Part shown: in pieces, positions 1 through 8,561 of the stretch
How the letters are laid out: each line of letters opens with the position of its first letter
How positions within the stretch are numbered: position 1 is the first letter of the stretch
Assembly: GCF_008923185.1 (NCBI RefSeq)
Contig: NZ_WBMT01000005.1
Location: 310,001-374,000 of the forward strand
Length of the DNA: 64,000 bases
From: Actinomadura rudentiformis
GTDB lineage: Bacteria > Actinomycetota > Actinomycetes > Streptosporangiales > Streptosporangiaceae
Direction of reading: 5' to 3'
Notes under the pieces: model-generated
Seen by the model: only the letters and a program-made list of their open reading frames with translations
Told to the model about the DNA's origin: nothing
The model's database searches: none
Made by a program: the position numbers and the translations under genes

Positions 1-233
1 ACCCGCAGCGAGAGCAGGAACTCCGGATCCTGCATCAGCAGCCGGTAGTTGCGGAGCCCGACGAACCGGGTCGGCGGGCCGAACGGGTTGTAGTTGGTGA
101 GGCTGTAGCCGAAGCTCACGACGATCGGCGCCAGCACGAAGCACACGTACACCGTGATCCCCGGCGCCCCGAACGTGAGGAAGTGCCACAGCCCCGGCCA
201 GACCGGACGGCGGGTCCGCGCTCCCCGGGACAC
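1..233 (-). CDS. sugar ABC transporter permease, N-terminal part (cut by window edge)
   Basis: Inner-membrane component of a carbohydrate ABC importer. Reading the minus strand from a GTG at 233 gives about 77 residues with a basic N-terminus, a first membrane segment (ITVYVCFVLAPIVVSFGYS) and the family-typical stretch NPFGPPTRFVGLRNY, as in MalF/UgpA-type permeases. The GTG abuts the TGA of the upstream binding-protein gene with no gap, so translation is probably coupled. The C-terminal membrane segments and EAA loop lie outside the window. The family is clear; the sugar is unknown. Confidence 0.85.
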   Translation of the reverse strand, partial: MSRGARTRRPVWPGLWHFLTFGAPGITVYVCFVLAPIVVSFGYSLTNYNPFGPPTRFVGLRNYRLLMQDPEFLLSLR

Positions 234-1547
234 TCAGGATCCCTTGGCCCACTCGCCGTCCAGGAACCTCGCGACCTGTTCCGGCGTGCGGCGGCCGGTG
301 ACCAGGTCCTGCGCGGCGGAGTCCCACTTCTCCACCACGCCCGCGGGCATGCCGTCGTCGCCGGCCTCGAACCCGAAGGCGGGCACGACGGCGTTCGCCC
401 GGACGCCCTGCTGGTAGAGGTCATAGCCGGTCTTGAAGACGGGGCCCGCGTTCGCCGGTGGCGTGTAGCCCTTGATCGCGGGGAAGAGCCCGTCGTTCGC
501 GGTGGAGGTGTCGAGGTTGGTCTTGTCGAGCTGGAAGCCCAAGGCGAACTTCTTGGCCGCGTCGAGGTTCTTGGCCTTGGCGCTGACCAGCAGGCCGCCG
601 CCGGTGAACGCGGGCACGACCAGCTTCCCGTCGTCGGACGGCCAGAAGAACTGGCCGATCTCGAACGTCGGCTTGGTCTCGGGGTTGTCGGCCGCCGCCG
701 CGAACCAGTTGCCCATCGCGTACATCGCGCCCTTGCCGTCCATGAACGCCTGCTGCGTCGCCGCGTAGTCACGTGACAGGTCGCGCTTGTCGATGTAGCC
801 CTTGGCCGCCAGGTCGGCGAGCTTGCGGGCGCCGCTGACGAACGCGGGGTCGGTGAACTTCACCTTGTCCGCGCGCCGGTCGTGCATCCACCTCGGGTTC
901 TTGGCGTAGACCTCGGTGCCGAGGATCCCGGCCCACGTCGGGCCGAGCGCGTCATGGCCGCCGCCGACGACCAGCGGCGTGATGCCCTTGCCCTTGAGCT
1001 TGGCGCACGCGTCGAGGAACTCCGCGTAGGTCCTGGGCGGGGCCGTGACGCCCGCCTTCGTGAAGAGGCTCTTGTTGTAGTACACGACGGGGATCGTCTG
1101 CGTATTGGCCGGCAGCTGGTAGATCTTGCCGCCGACCGCGCCGTTGCCGGGGTTGGTGAAGTCCTTCAGCTCGCCCGGCTGCCACGCGTACAGGTTGCCG
1201 CTCTCGGCGAACCCCGCAGGCGACACCGCGACCATCACGTCGGGGAACTGCCCGGAGGTGAGAAGCTGCTTGGCGTACGCGGTCCGGTCCTGGGTGGGCG
1301 CGACGAGCTTCTTCACCTTGATGTCGGGGTGTTTGGACGTGACGCGCCTGATGTTCGCGTCCCAGACCTGCGGGGTGAGGTTCGGCGTCTCGAAGACGAG
1401 GAACGTGATCTCTTTCGACCCCGAGCCGGACGCGCCGCCCGAGCCGTCCTTGACCGAGCAGCCGCCCGCGCCGAGCGCCGCCGCGCCGAGCGCCAGGCAC
1501 AGCGCCGCCGATAGCGTGGATGTCCAGGCCCCCGGACGTCTTCTCAT
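234..1547 (-). CDS. sugar ABC transporter substrate-binding lipoprotein
   Basis: Extracellular solute-binding protein (SBP family 1) that would deliver a sugar to the permease encoded just downstream. About 437 residues. I chose the ATG at 1547, not the longer frame from 1604, because it is preceded by GGGAGGA and begins a standard lipoprotein signal peptide: Arg-rich start, hydrophobic stretch, then GAGGC as lipobox. The body has the family pattern (DVMVAVSP, QTIPVVYYNKSLF, an AMYAMGNW-like hinge region). It is divergent from the GntR gene at 1696, whose product is the likely regulator. The substrate cannot be read from sequence. Confidence 0.9.
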   Translation of the reverse strand: MRRRPGAWTSTLSAALCLALGAAALGAGGCSVKDGSGGASGSGSKEITFLVFETPNLTPQVWDANIRRVTSKHPDIKVKKLVAPTQDRTAYAKQLLTSGQFPDVMVAVSPAGFAESGNLYAWQPGELKDFTNPGNGAVGGKIYQLPANTQTIPVVYYNKSLFTKAGVTAPPRTYAEFLDACAKLKGKGITPLVVGGGHDALGPTWAGILGTEVYAKNPRWMHDRRADKVKFTDPAFVSGARKLADLAAKGYIDKRDLSRDYAATQQAFMDGKGAMYAMGNWFAAAADNPETKPTFEIGQFFWPSDDGKLVVPAFTGGGLLVSAKAKNLDAAKKFALGFQLDKTNLDTSTANDGLFPAIKGYTPPANAGPVFKTGYDLYQQGVRANAVVPAFGFEAGDDGMPAGVVEKWDSAAQDLVTGRRTPEQVARFLDGEWAKGS

Positions 1548-1604
1548 GCCGGGTCCTCCCTCTCGCATCGTGAGCGGATGGAACTGGGTGGCCGGTAGGC
1601 GCAT

Positions 1605-1681
1605 TAGATCCGACCTCTATGGGTCTGTCAACGGGGATCGGTCGGCGCTGTGGCAGTCTCGGGCGTGATACATCGGATCTA
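1605..1681. promoter_or_regulatory. paired operator half-sites between the binding-protein and GntR genes
   Basis: TAGATCCGA at 1605-1613 and its exact reverse complement TCGGATCTA at 1673-1681 frame the divergent promoter region. The second site lies immediately before the GGGGGAG ribosome binding site of the GntR gene, and the first is next to the 5' end of the transporter gene. Such spacing suits a FadR-type dimer that represses both directions, with looping or two dimers. This is inferred from symmetry and position. Confidence 0.5.
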
Positions 1682-1695
1682 TTGGGGGAGCGAGC

Positions 1696-2376
1696 ATGGC
1701 AGTCACCGATGAGGCGATCGAACGGATCAAGGAGATGATCGTCTCCGGGGCGCTGCGTCCCGGCGACCGGCTGCCGCGCGAGGCCGATCTGGCGGCCCAG
1801 CTCGGCCTGTCGCGCAACTCGCTGCGCGAGGCGGTCCGCGCGCTGTCCCTGATGCGGGTGCTCGACGTGCGGCAGGGCGACGGCACGTACGTCACCAGCC
1901 TGGAGCCGAACCTGCTGCTCGACGCGCTGAGCTTCGTCGTCGAGGTCCACCACGACACGACCGTGCTGGAGTTCTTCGAGGTGCGGAGGCTGCTGGAGCC
2001 GCACGCGGTCGCGATGGCGGCCCTGCGCATGACCGACGAGCAGGTGGGGGACCTGCGCGCCCATCTGGACCGGGTCGGCGCCGACTCGTCCGCCGATGAC
2101 CTGGTGGCGAACGACCTGGAGTTCCACCGCCGCATCGCCGAGGCGTCGGGCAATTCGGTCCTGTGCTCCCTCCTGGAGAACCTGTCGGGCCCCACCATGC
2201 GCGGCCGGATCTGGCGGGGGCTCACACAGGAGGGCGCCTGGGGGCGGACGCACGCCGAGCACCAGGCCATCCTCGACGCGATCGCCGACCGGCAGCCCGA
2301 CGTGGCGCGAGGCTGGGCGACCGTCCACGTGGCAGGCGTCGAGCAGTGGCTGCGCCGCTCCCTGCTCGACTCTTGA
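1696..2376 (+). CDS. GntR/FadR-family transcriptional regulator
   Basis: 226-residue repressor. Residues 1-70 form the winged helix (LPREADLAAQLGLSRNSLRE followed by VRQGDGTYV, the wing). The rest is an FCD ligand domain: FEVRRLLEPHAVAMAAL, then His residues in NDLEFHRRIAEASGN, AEHQAILDAI and the last helix, a pattern that usually binds a metal and a small acid. It starts at an ATG after GGGGGAG. Its position between two transport systems and the flanking palindrome suggest it controls the minus-strand sugar transporter and itself. Members of this subgroup often sense sugar acids; the ligand here is unknown. Confidence 0.92.
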   Translation: MAVTDEAIERIKEMIVSGALRPGDRLPREADLAAQLGLSRNSLREAVRALSLMRVLDVRQGDGTYVTSLEPNLLLDALSFVVEVHHDTTVLEFFEVRRLLEPHAVAMAALRMTDEQVGDLRAHLDRVGADSSADDLVANDLEFHRRIAEASGNSVLCSLLENLSGPTMRGRIWRGLTQEGAWGRTHAEHQAILDAIADRQPDVARGWATVHVAGVEQWLRRSLLDS

Positions 2377-2416
2377 GCCCTGTCAACTGCCGAGCCCTAT
2401 TGACCACTGGGCCCTA

Positions 2417-2453
2417 TTGACTCGTACCACAAACGTTTTCATACTCCCGGGCA
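2417..2453 (+). promoter_or_regulatory. leaderless promoter with embedded LacI operator
   Basis: TTGACT at 2417-2422 and CATACT at 2440-2445 are spaced by 17 bp. The start codon of the LacI gene lies 8 bases after the -10 hexamer, which is where transcription should begin. The symmetric AAACGTTT core at 2431-2438 sits inside the spacer and has the central CG typical of LacI operators. An 11-bp direct repeat (GCCCTATTGAC at 2394-2404 and 2411-2421) precedes and partly forms the -35 region. Autoregulation is inferred. Confidence 0.6.
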
Positions 2454-3463
2454 TGGGTGCCTCCGAGGACGGCGCCCGGGCGACGATCCGGGCGGTGGCG
2501 GCTCTGGCCGGTGTCTCCCCGTCCACGGTCTCGCGCACGCTCAACAACCCCGAGCTCGTCAACGCCGAGACCCGGCGCCGCGTGCTCGAATGCGCCGAAC
2601 GGCTCGGCTACCAGCCCAACCGCGCGGCGCAGTCCCTCGTCCTGGGCCGCACGATGAGCGTCGGCCTGATCGTCCCCGACATCGCCAACCCCTTCTTCGC
2701 CCCGTTCATCAAGGGCGTGGAGGCCTACTTCCGGCAGACCGGCTACGCGGTCTTCCTCGCCGACACCGACGAGGACGGCGCCACGGAGGTGCGCCTCGCC
2801 GAGGCCATGGTGGAACGCGCGGACGGGCTGATCCTGTGCTCGCCGCGCATGTCGGGCATGCGGGTGCGGTCGATCGCGGCCAAGCTCCCCGTCGTGCTGG
2901 CCCACCGGCTCAGCCGCACGGTGCCGTCGATCTCGATGGACGTCCAGCCGGGCATCGAGCAGGCGGTGACCCATATCCACGCCCTGGGGCACCGGCGGTG
3001 CGCCTACCTGTCCGGCCCGCGCGACTCGTGGTCCAACCGGCAGCGGCGCAAGGCCCTGCATGACAGGTGTGCGGAGCGCGGCATCGAGCTGGTCGTCCTC
3101 GGCCCGTACGAACCCCGCTTCACCGGCGGTTACCGTGCCGCCGACGAAGTGCTGGCCGCGGACGTCACCGCGGTCTTCGCCTACAACGATCTCGTCGCGC
3201 TCGGCGTGCGGTCCCGGCTGGAGGGCCGCGGCGTGCGCGTACCCGGCGAGATCAGCGTGGTGGGCTTCGACGACATCCCGATGGCGTCGATGACCTCGCC
3301 ACCCCTCACCACCGTGGCGGTCCCGGTCCCGGCCGTGGCCAGGGGCGCCGCCGCGATGCTGCTCGCGCGACTCGTCGGTGGGGCGCCGGGGGCGCCGCCA
3401 CCTCCGCCGGCACCAGAGCTGGCGACCCGTCTCGTCATCCGGAGCACCACCGGGCCGACGTAA
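2453..3463 (+). CDS. LacI-family transcriptional repressor
   Basis: 336-residue repressor: N-terminal helix-turn-helix (VAALAGVSPSTVSRTLNN), hinge helix, then a periplasmic-binding-like effector domain with typical IVPDIANPFFA, FAYNDLVALG and SVVGFDDIPMASM motifs. I place the start at the ATG at 2453 because the frame upstream overlaps the preceding gene in a different reading frame and this ATG sits where a -10 element would start transcription. It directly precedes the binding-protein operon at 3493-9634 and probably controls that operon. The effector is unknown, probably the imported compound or a derivative. Confidence 0.92.
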   Translation: MGASEDGARATIRAVAALAGVSPSTVSRTLNNPELVNAETRRRVLECAERLGYQPNRAAQSLVLGRTMSVGLIVPDIANPFFAPFIKGVEAYFRQTGYAVFLADTDEDGATEVRLAEAMVERADGLILCSPRMSGMRVRSIAAKLPVVLAHRLSRTVPSISMDVQPGIEQAVTHIHALGHRRCAYLSGPRDSWSNRQRRKALHDRCAERGIELVVLGPYEPRFTGGYRAADEVLAADVTAVFAYNDLVALGVRSRLEGRGVRVPGEISVVGFDDIPMASMTSPPLTTVAVPVPAVARGAAAMLLARLVGGAPGAPPPPPAPELATRLVIRSTTGPT

Positions 3464-3492
3464 GAGCCGGCTCGTCCAGGAGGACCACCCCC

Positions 3493-4773
3493 ATGAGATC
3501 TCCGCGCATCTCCGCCCCCTCCGCCACCTCCGCCACCTCCGCCACCTCAGTCTCTTCCGCCCGTTCCGCCGTTTCCCTCGCCGCCGCGGGCTGCCTGCTC
3601 GCCGGGCTGGTCTCGTGCGGCTCCCCGGACTCGGGGGCCAAGCCGGCCGCCGAGCCCGCGGCCGCCGACGTCAAGCTCCCCGGCAAGCAGGTCACGCTGA
3701 ACGTCATCGACGTGGCCGGCAACCTGCAGCTCACCCAGCAGATCTTCGAGAACTACAAGGCGAAGAACCCCAAACTCGTCAAGAACATCACCTACACCAA
3801 GGTCACCGCTCCGGAGCTGGCCGGGAAGGTCAAGGCTCAGCAGGACGCGGGACGGCTGGACATCGACCTGGTGCTGACCGGCACCGACGGGCTGTCGGCC
3901 GGGCTGGAGCAGAACCTGTGGGTCGACCTGCTCGGCAAGTACGCCGACAAGCTCCCCGACGTCAACAGCCTCTACCAGCCGCCCGCCGCCAAGATGCAGG
4001 AGCTCGCCCATGGCAAGGGTGTCGTCGTGACCTACTACCCGTCGGGTCCGCTCATCGAGTACAACCCCAAGACCGTGCCCGACCCGCCGAAGACGGCGCA
4101 GGAGCTCCTCGCGTGGGCCAAGGCGCACCCCAAGAAGCTGATGTACGCGAGGCCAGCCAACTCCGGACCCGGCCGTACGTGGCTGATGGGACTGCCCTAC
4201 ATCCTCAAGGACTCCAACCCCAAGGACCCCGTCAATGGCTGGTCCAAGACCTGGGCGTACCTCAAGGAGCTGGACAAGTACGTCGAGTACTACCCGACGG
4301 GCACTTCGCAGACCATGAAGGAGCTCGGCGAAGGGTCGCGCGACATCATCCTCACCACCACCGGCTGGGACATCAACCCGCGCGTCCTGCAGCAGGTGCC
4401 CAAGGAGATGAAGACGCAGTCGCTGAAGGGCTTCTCGTGGGTCACCGACGCCCACTACATGGTCGTCCCGAAGGGCATCTCGGGGGAGAAGCTCGGCCTG
4501 CTCGCCGACATCATGAAGTTCGCCCTCACTCCGGAGCAGCAGGCGATCACCTATGACAAGGGTTACTTCTATCCCGGGCCCGCGGTGAACGGCGTGCCGG
4601 TGACGATGGCGCCGCCCGCGAGCCAGCAGGTCATCAGGGAGTTCGGCCGGCCTGAGTACGAGAAGCTCATCGCGGACAACCCGAAGGTCCCGCCGCTGGA
4701 GGCCAAGGACATGGTCGCCGCCTTCGATAAATGGGACAAGGAGGTCGGCGGCCAGAAGGTGAAGAAGTCATGA
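3493..4773 (+). CDS. ABC transporter substrate-binding lipoprotein
   Basis: 426-residue exported lipoprotein, first gene of an importer operon. The ATG follows AGGAGGA. The N-terminus is odd: four near-repeats of Ser-Ala-Thr encoded by GCCACCTCC units before a hydrophobic stretch ending in LVSC (Cys about 42, lipid anchor). The mature part resembles family 1 binding proteins paired with PotA/UgpC-type ATPases (VTYYPSGPLIEYNPK, ITYDKGYFYPGP). Its TGA overlaps the ATPase start (ATGA). The substrate is unknown; the downstream enolase-family and dehydrogenase genes suggest a sugar, polyol or sugar acid. Confidence 0.9.
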   Translation: MRSPRISAPSATSATSATSVSSARSAVSLAAAGCLLAGLVSCGSPDSGAKPAAEPAAADVKLPGKQVTLNVIDVAGNLQLTQQIFENYKAKNPKLVKNITYTKVTAPELAGKVKAQQDAGRLDIDLVLTGTDGLSAGLEQNLWVDLLGKYADKLPDVNSLYQPPAAKMQELAHGKGVVVTYYPSGPLIEYNPKTVPDPPKTAQELLAWAKAHPKKLMYARPANSGPGRTWLMGLPYILKDSNPKDPVNGWSKTWAYLKELDKYVEYYPTGTSQTMKELGEGSRDIILTTTGWDINPRVLQQVPKEMKTQSLKGFSWVTDAHYMVVPKGISGEKLGLLADIMKFALTPEQQAITYDKGYFYPGPAVNGVPVTMAPPASQQVIREFGRPEYEKLIADNPKVPPLEAKDMVAAFDKWDKEVGGQKVKKS

Positions 4774-5942
4774 CGCCGGAGACCGTCATGGCGGGCGAGC
4801 GGCGCGCCGCGTTCGACCATCTGCGGCTGGAGGGCGTGACCCGGCGCTTCGGTTCGGCGGTGGCGCTCAGCGAGCTCGACCTGCGGATCGAGGGGGGCGA
4901 GTTCCTGGCCCTCCTCGGCCCCTCGGGCTGCGGCAAGTCCACCGCCCTCAACTGCCTCGCCGGGCTGCTCCCGCTGTCGGCCGGCTCGATCTGGCTCGAC
5001 GGCGAACGGATCGACGGGCTGCCGCCGGAGCGCCGTGGGTTCGGGATGGTGTTCCAGAACTACGCGCTCTTCCCGCATCTGTCGGTCCGCCGCAACGTCG
5101 CGTTCGGGCTCTCGGTGCGGCGGGTCGGCAAGGCCGAGATCAGGCGCCGGGTGGACGAGGCGCTCGCCCTGGTCGAGCTCACCGAGCACGCCGGAAAGCT
5201 GCCCGGCCAGCTGTCGGGCGGGCAGCAGCAGCGGGTGGCGATCGCCCGCGCGGTCGTGCTGCGGCCGCGGCTGGTGCTCATGGACGAGCCGCTGTCCAAC
5301 CTCGACGCCAAGCTGCGTGTCCAGATGCGGACCGAGATCCGGCGGATGCACCAGGACCTCGGACTGACCACGGTGTACGTGACGCACGACCAGGAGGAGG
5401 CGCTCGCCCTCGCCGACCGGCTCGTGGTCCTGCGTGCCGGGAAGGTCGAGCAGATAGGCACGCCCGAGGAGGTCTACACCTACCCGTCCAGCACGTACAT
5501 CGCCGGCTTCATGGGCTACCGCAACCTGCTGGGGCTTCCAGCCGTGACGACGGAGAACGGCCGGGTCGTGGTGGGGGAGGGCGCGTTCCGGCTGACCGGT
5601 GTCCCGCAGGAGCGGGTCTCCGGGCCGCGCGCGGTCGCCGCGGTCAGGCCGGAGGACTTCCGGCGTGCCGGGCCGGGCGATCGGAACACCCTCGACGTGC
5701 GTGTGGAGGTGTCGGAGTTCCACGGCCGGGAGGTCGCCGCCGAAGGGGTCACCGAGGGCGGGCACGTCATCCACTTCCGGCTGCCGGAACGGGTCGCGCC
5801 GGGGGAGCGGATCGAGCTCGCGGTGCCCGTGGAACGCGTGCTGGTGTTCGCGGGCACCGGAGCTGGCACCAGAGCTGGCACCGGAGCTCGGACCGGCGAG
5901 GCCGCCGGTCCCGCGGACGCGGCCGGGCCGGAGGAGGCGTGA
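4770..5942 (+). CDS. ABC transporter ATP-binding protein, PotA/UgpC type
   Basis: 390-residue ATPase that powers the importer. Walker A GPSGCGKST, Q-loop VFQNYALFPH, signature LSGGQQQR, Walker B LVLMDEP and H-loop VTHDQEEAL are all intact. The last 130 residues form a TOBE-type regulatory domain ending in an Ala/Gly/Thr-rich tail with GTGAGTRAGT-like repeats. The start is the ATG overlapping the previous stop codon. Order (binding protein, ATPase, permease, permease) is typical of the spermidine/iron/2-aminoethylphosphonate transporter class rather than classical sugar systems, in which the ATPase is often encoded elsewhere. Confidence 0.93.
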   Translation: MTPETVMAGERRAAFDHLRLEGVTRRFGSAVALSELDLRIEGGEFLALLGPSGCGKSTALNCLAGLLPLSAGSIWLDGERIDGLPPERRGFGMVFQNYALFPHLSVRRNVAFGLSVRRVGKAEIRRRVDEALALVELTEHAGKLPGQLSGGQQQRVAIARAVVLRPRLVLMDEPLSNLDAKLRVQMRTEIRRMHQDLGLTTVYVTHDQEEALALADRLVVLRAGKVEQIGTPEEVYTYPSSTYIAGFMGYRNLLGLPAVTTENGRVVVGEGAFRLTGVPQERVSGPRAVAAVRPEDFRRAGPGDRNTLDVRVEVSEFHGREVAAEGVTEGGHVIHFRLPERVAPGERIELAVPVERVLVFAGTGAGTRAGTGARTGEAAGPADAAGPEEA

Positions 5943-6877
5943 TGGCGGTCGACACCGAACGCACGACCCCCGGAACCCCGCGAGCACCACGGCGGACCGG
6001 AGGTCTCCGGCACCGGCTGGCGGAACGCGGTGTCGACCGGGTGCTGCTCCTGCTGGTGCCCGCGCTCCTGGTCGTGATCCTGCTGTTCCTCTACCCGATG
6101 ATGTACGGGGTCGGGCTCTCCCTGCAGCCGCAGAAGGGCGGCGGGATGCTCGCCAACTACCGCGCGTTCTTCGACGACCCGTACCAGCGCGACACCATCT
6201 GGAAGACGTTGCGGCTCGCGCTCCCCGCCGCGCTGATCAACGTGGGCGTCTCGGTGCCGATCGCGTACCGGCTGCGCGGCAGGTTCCGGGGGCGGCGGGC
6301 GCTGACGGCGATCCTCGTGCTGCCGGTCACGCTCGGGACGGTTCTGGTCGCCGACGGGCTGCTGCGCTACCTCGGGCCGAAGGGCTGGTTCAACCGGATC
6401 CTGCTGGACCTCGGCCTGGTCGACCAGCCGGTCCGGCTGATCTACAACTACTGGGGCGTGCTGTTCTCGCTGATCATCACCGGCTTCCCGTTCGCGTTCC
6501 TGCTCGTGCTGGCCTACATGTCGGGCATCGACCCGACCCTGGAACGGGCGGCGGCCACGCTCGGCGCGGGGCCGTGGCAGCGGATGCGGCGCATCCTGCT
6601 CCCGCTGCTGGCGCCGGGGCTCGCGACGACGTTCGTGCTGGCCTTCGTGCTCGCCTTCTCGGTCTTCCCGTCGGCCAACCTCGTCGGTGAACCGGCGGAC
6701 GAGACGCGCGTGATGGCCATCGCGGCCTACCAGTCGGCGTTCGAGAAGTACGACTACTCGATGGCGTCGACGATCGCCGTGCTGATGGGCGCGTTCGAGC
6801 TGCTGGTCATCTCGGTCACGCTCCTGGTGCGCGGCCGTCTCTACACCGGGCCGTCGGCGGGAGGCAAAGGCGCATGA
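5942..6877 (+). CDS. ABC transporter permease (first subunit)
   Basis: 311 residues with six predicted membrane segments; the first is VLLLLVPALLVVILLFLYP. The cytoplasmic EAA loop (LERAAATLGAGPWQRMRRILLP) that docks onto the ATPase is intact. Two adjacent starts exist (GTG 5939, ATG 5942). I prefer the ATG, which overlaps the ATPase stop as TGATG and lies 4 bases after GAGGAGG. It forms a heterodimer with the next gene product. Confidence 0.9.
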   Translation: MAVDTERTTPGTPRAPRRTGGLRHRLAERGVDRVLLLLVPALLVVILLFLYPMMYGVGLSLQPQKGGGMLANYRAFFDDPYQRDTIWKTLRLALPAALINVGVSVPIAYRLRGRFRGRRALTAILVLPVTLGTVLVADGLLRYLGPKGWFNRILLDLGLVDQPVRLIYNYWGVLFSLIITGFPFAFLLVLAYMSGIDPTLERAAATLGAGPWQRMRRILLPLLAPGLATTFVLAFVLAFSVFPSANLVGEPADETRVMAIAAYQSAFEKYDYSMASTIAVLMGAFELLVISVTLLVRGRLYTGPSAGGKGA

Positions 6878-7755
6878 GCATCGCCCGTTCCCACCCCGCG
6901 TCCCGCGCCGCATCCCACCGGCGCGGCCTGCCCGCAGGGCGCCTGGGCAGCTGGATCACCTGGGGCTGCGTCGCGTTCTTCCTGTTCAACCTGGCCGCGC
7001 TGATCCTGTCGGTCGTGGTCAACTCCTTCGGCACCAGCTGGTTCGCCGGCTGGCTGCCGCAGGGCTTCACCACCGCGTGGTACTCCGACGCGTGGTCGGA
7101 ATTCGCGCTGGGTGAGGTGCTGCAGACCACGCTCGCCGTGACGCTCGCCGTGGTGGCGCTGTCGCTGCTCCTCGGGGTGCCCGCCGCGTACGCCCTCGCC
7201 CGCCGCGACTTCCCGGGCAAGCGCGTGGTGCTGTTGCTGCTCCTGCTCCCGGTGCTGCTCCCGCCCATCACGTACGGCATCCCGCTCGCGACCGTGCTCT
7301 ACAAGTTCCATCTGGCCGGGACGATGACCGGTGTGGTCGCTGCGAACCTCGTGCCGGCGCTGCCGTTCGTGGTGCTGGTGATGACGCCGTTCGTCGAGCA
7401 GATCGACACCAATGTCGAGTCGGCTGCCCGGATGTGCGGCGCGCGGACCCGGCAGGTGTTCACCCGTGTGCTGGTGCCGCTCCTGCTGCCCGGCATCCTG
7501 GCCGCCGGCATCCTCGTTCTCGTCCGTACCGTCGCGATGTTCGAGCTGACCTTCCTGGTCGCCGACGCCGACAGCCAGACCCTCATCGTGGCGCTCTACA
7601 GCGCCGCGTTCACCCCGGGCATCCGCGCGGCGCAGGCCATCGACGCCATGGCCGTGATCTACATGGCGCTGTCGGCGGTGCTGCTGATCATCGCGCTGGT
7701 GTTCGTCAACCCGACACAGATCGTGACCCAGGTGAGGGAGGCGACCGCCGAATGA
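6874..7755 (+). CDS. ABC transporter permease (second subunit)
   Basis: 293 residues, six predicted membrane segments and an EAA loop (VESAARMCGARTRQVFTRVL). It overlaps both neighbours by ATGA, so the transporter is a single translational unit. PotC/UgpE-like second permease. Nothing is missing in length or motif. Confidence 0.9.
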   Translation: MSIARSHPASRAASHRRGLPAGRLGSWITWGCVAFFLFNLAALILSVVVNSFGTSWFAGWLPQGFTTAWYSDAWSEFALGEVLQTTLAVTLAVVALSLLLGVPAAYALARRDFPGKRVVLLLLLLPVLLPPITYGIPLATVLYKFHLAGTMTGVVAANLVPALPFVVLVMTPFVEQIDTNVESAARMCGARTRQVFTRVLVPLLLPGILAAGILVLVRTVAMFELTFLVADADSQTLIVALYSAAFTPGIRAAQAIDAMAVIYMALSAVLLIIALVFVNPTQIVTQVREATAE

Positions 7756-8561
7756 GCGCCGTGAGATTCGACTACTGGGGCGAGCGGGTGCTGGTGACCG
7801 GCGCCGCCGGGCTGATCGGGCGCGCGCTGGTGGCCCGCTTCACCGAATGCGGCGCCGACGTCGTGGCCGTGGACTGCGACGCCGACGGGCTCAAGGCCTT
7901 CAGGCACGTGCCGAGGGTCACCACGGTGGCCGGTGACCTGTCCCGGGAGGAGGTCGCCGATGACGTCTTCGCCCGCCTGCACCGGGCGGGCGGCCTCGAC
8001 GTGCTGGTCAACAACGCCGCGATCACGGAGGTCAGGACCCCGTTCATCGACATCGGCACGGCCCTGTGGGACGAGATGGTCGCCGCCAATCTGCGGTCGG
8101 CCTATCTCCTGTCGGTCCGCGCGGCCCGTTACTGGCGGGACGCGGGGCGCGGCGGCGTCATCATCACCATGTCGTCGCCGGGCGGCTCGCGGGCCCACGA
8201 GAACCAGGCCGCCTACGACGTGACCAAGGCGGCCCTGGAGGCCCTGTCCCGCGCGATCGCCGTCGAGCTCGGCGGCCAGGGCGTCCGTGCCAACTGCATC
8301 GCCCCGGCGAGCGTCGTCGGAGAGGTCCGGCCCGCCACCGACCTCCCTTCGGGCCGGACGACGGCGCCCGAGGAGGTGGCCGACGCCGCCCTCTTCCTCG
8401 CCTCGCCCGCCGCCGCGCAGCTCAACGGGCACGTGCTCCGGGTGGACGGCGGCCTGCACGCCCGCCTGCGCACCGATCCGTCTCAGGAGCAGCAGCGAGA
8501 AGGCAGGGAGCAACAGCGAGACGCAAGGGAGCAGCAGCGAGACGGTGGCCGGCCCGCATGA
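7752..8561 (+). CDS. short-chain dehydrogenase/reductase
   Basis: 269-residue NAD(P)-dependent oxidoreductase. Cofactor motif VTGAAGLIGRAL, NNAA motif, catalytic Ser in TMSSPGG and Tyr/Lys in YDVTK are present, so the enzyme should be active. The ATG overlaps the permease stop (ATGA). The core ends near LRVDGGLHARL, as usual; an extra hydrophilic tail of three seven-residue EQQR-type repeats follows and is not part of the fold. The operon position suggests it oxidises or reduces the imported compound. Its substrate is unknown. Confidence 0.9.
   Translation: MSAVRFDYWGERVLVTGAAGLIGRALVARFTECGADVVAVDCDADGLKAFRHVPRVTTVAGDLSREEVADDVFARLHRAGGLDVLVNNAAITEVRTPFIDIGTALWDEMVAANLRSAYLLSVRAARYWRDAGRGGVIITMSSPGGSRAHENQAAYDVTKAALEALSRAIAVELGGQGVRANCIAPASVVGEVRPATDLPSGRTTAPEEVADAALFLASPAAAQLNGHVLRVDGGLHARLRTDPSQEQQREGREQQRDAREQQRDGGRPA
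8487..8549 (+). repeat. three tandem 21-bp units in the dehydrogenase tail
   Basis: Units of 21 bp start at 8487, 8508 and 8529 (core GAGCAGCAGCGAGA) and encode EQQREGR, EQQRDAR and EQQRDGG. They extend the dehydrogenase beyond its natural C-terminus and look like a recent slippage expansion just before the next start codon. Confidence 0.85.

Noticed and set aside
8487..8549. possible CRISPR-like repeat
   Set aside because: Tandem units without spacers, in frame within a coding sequence.
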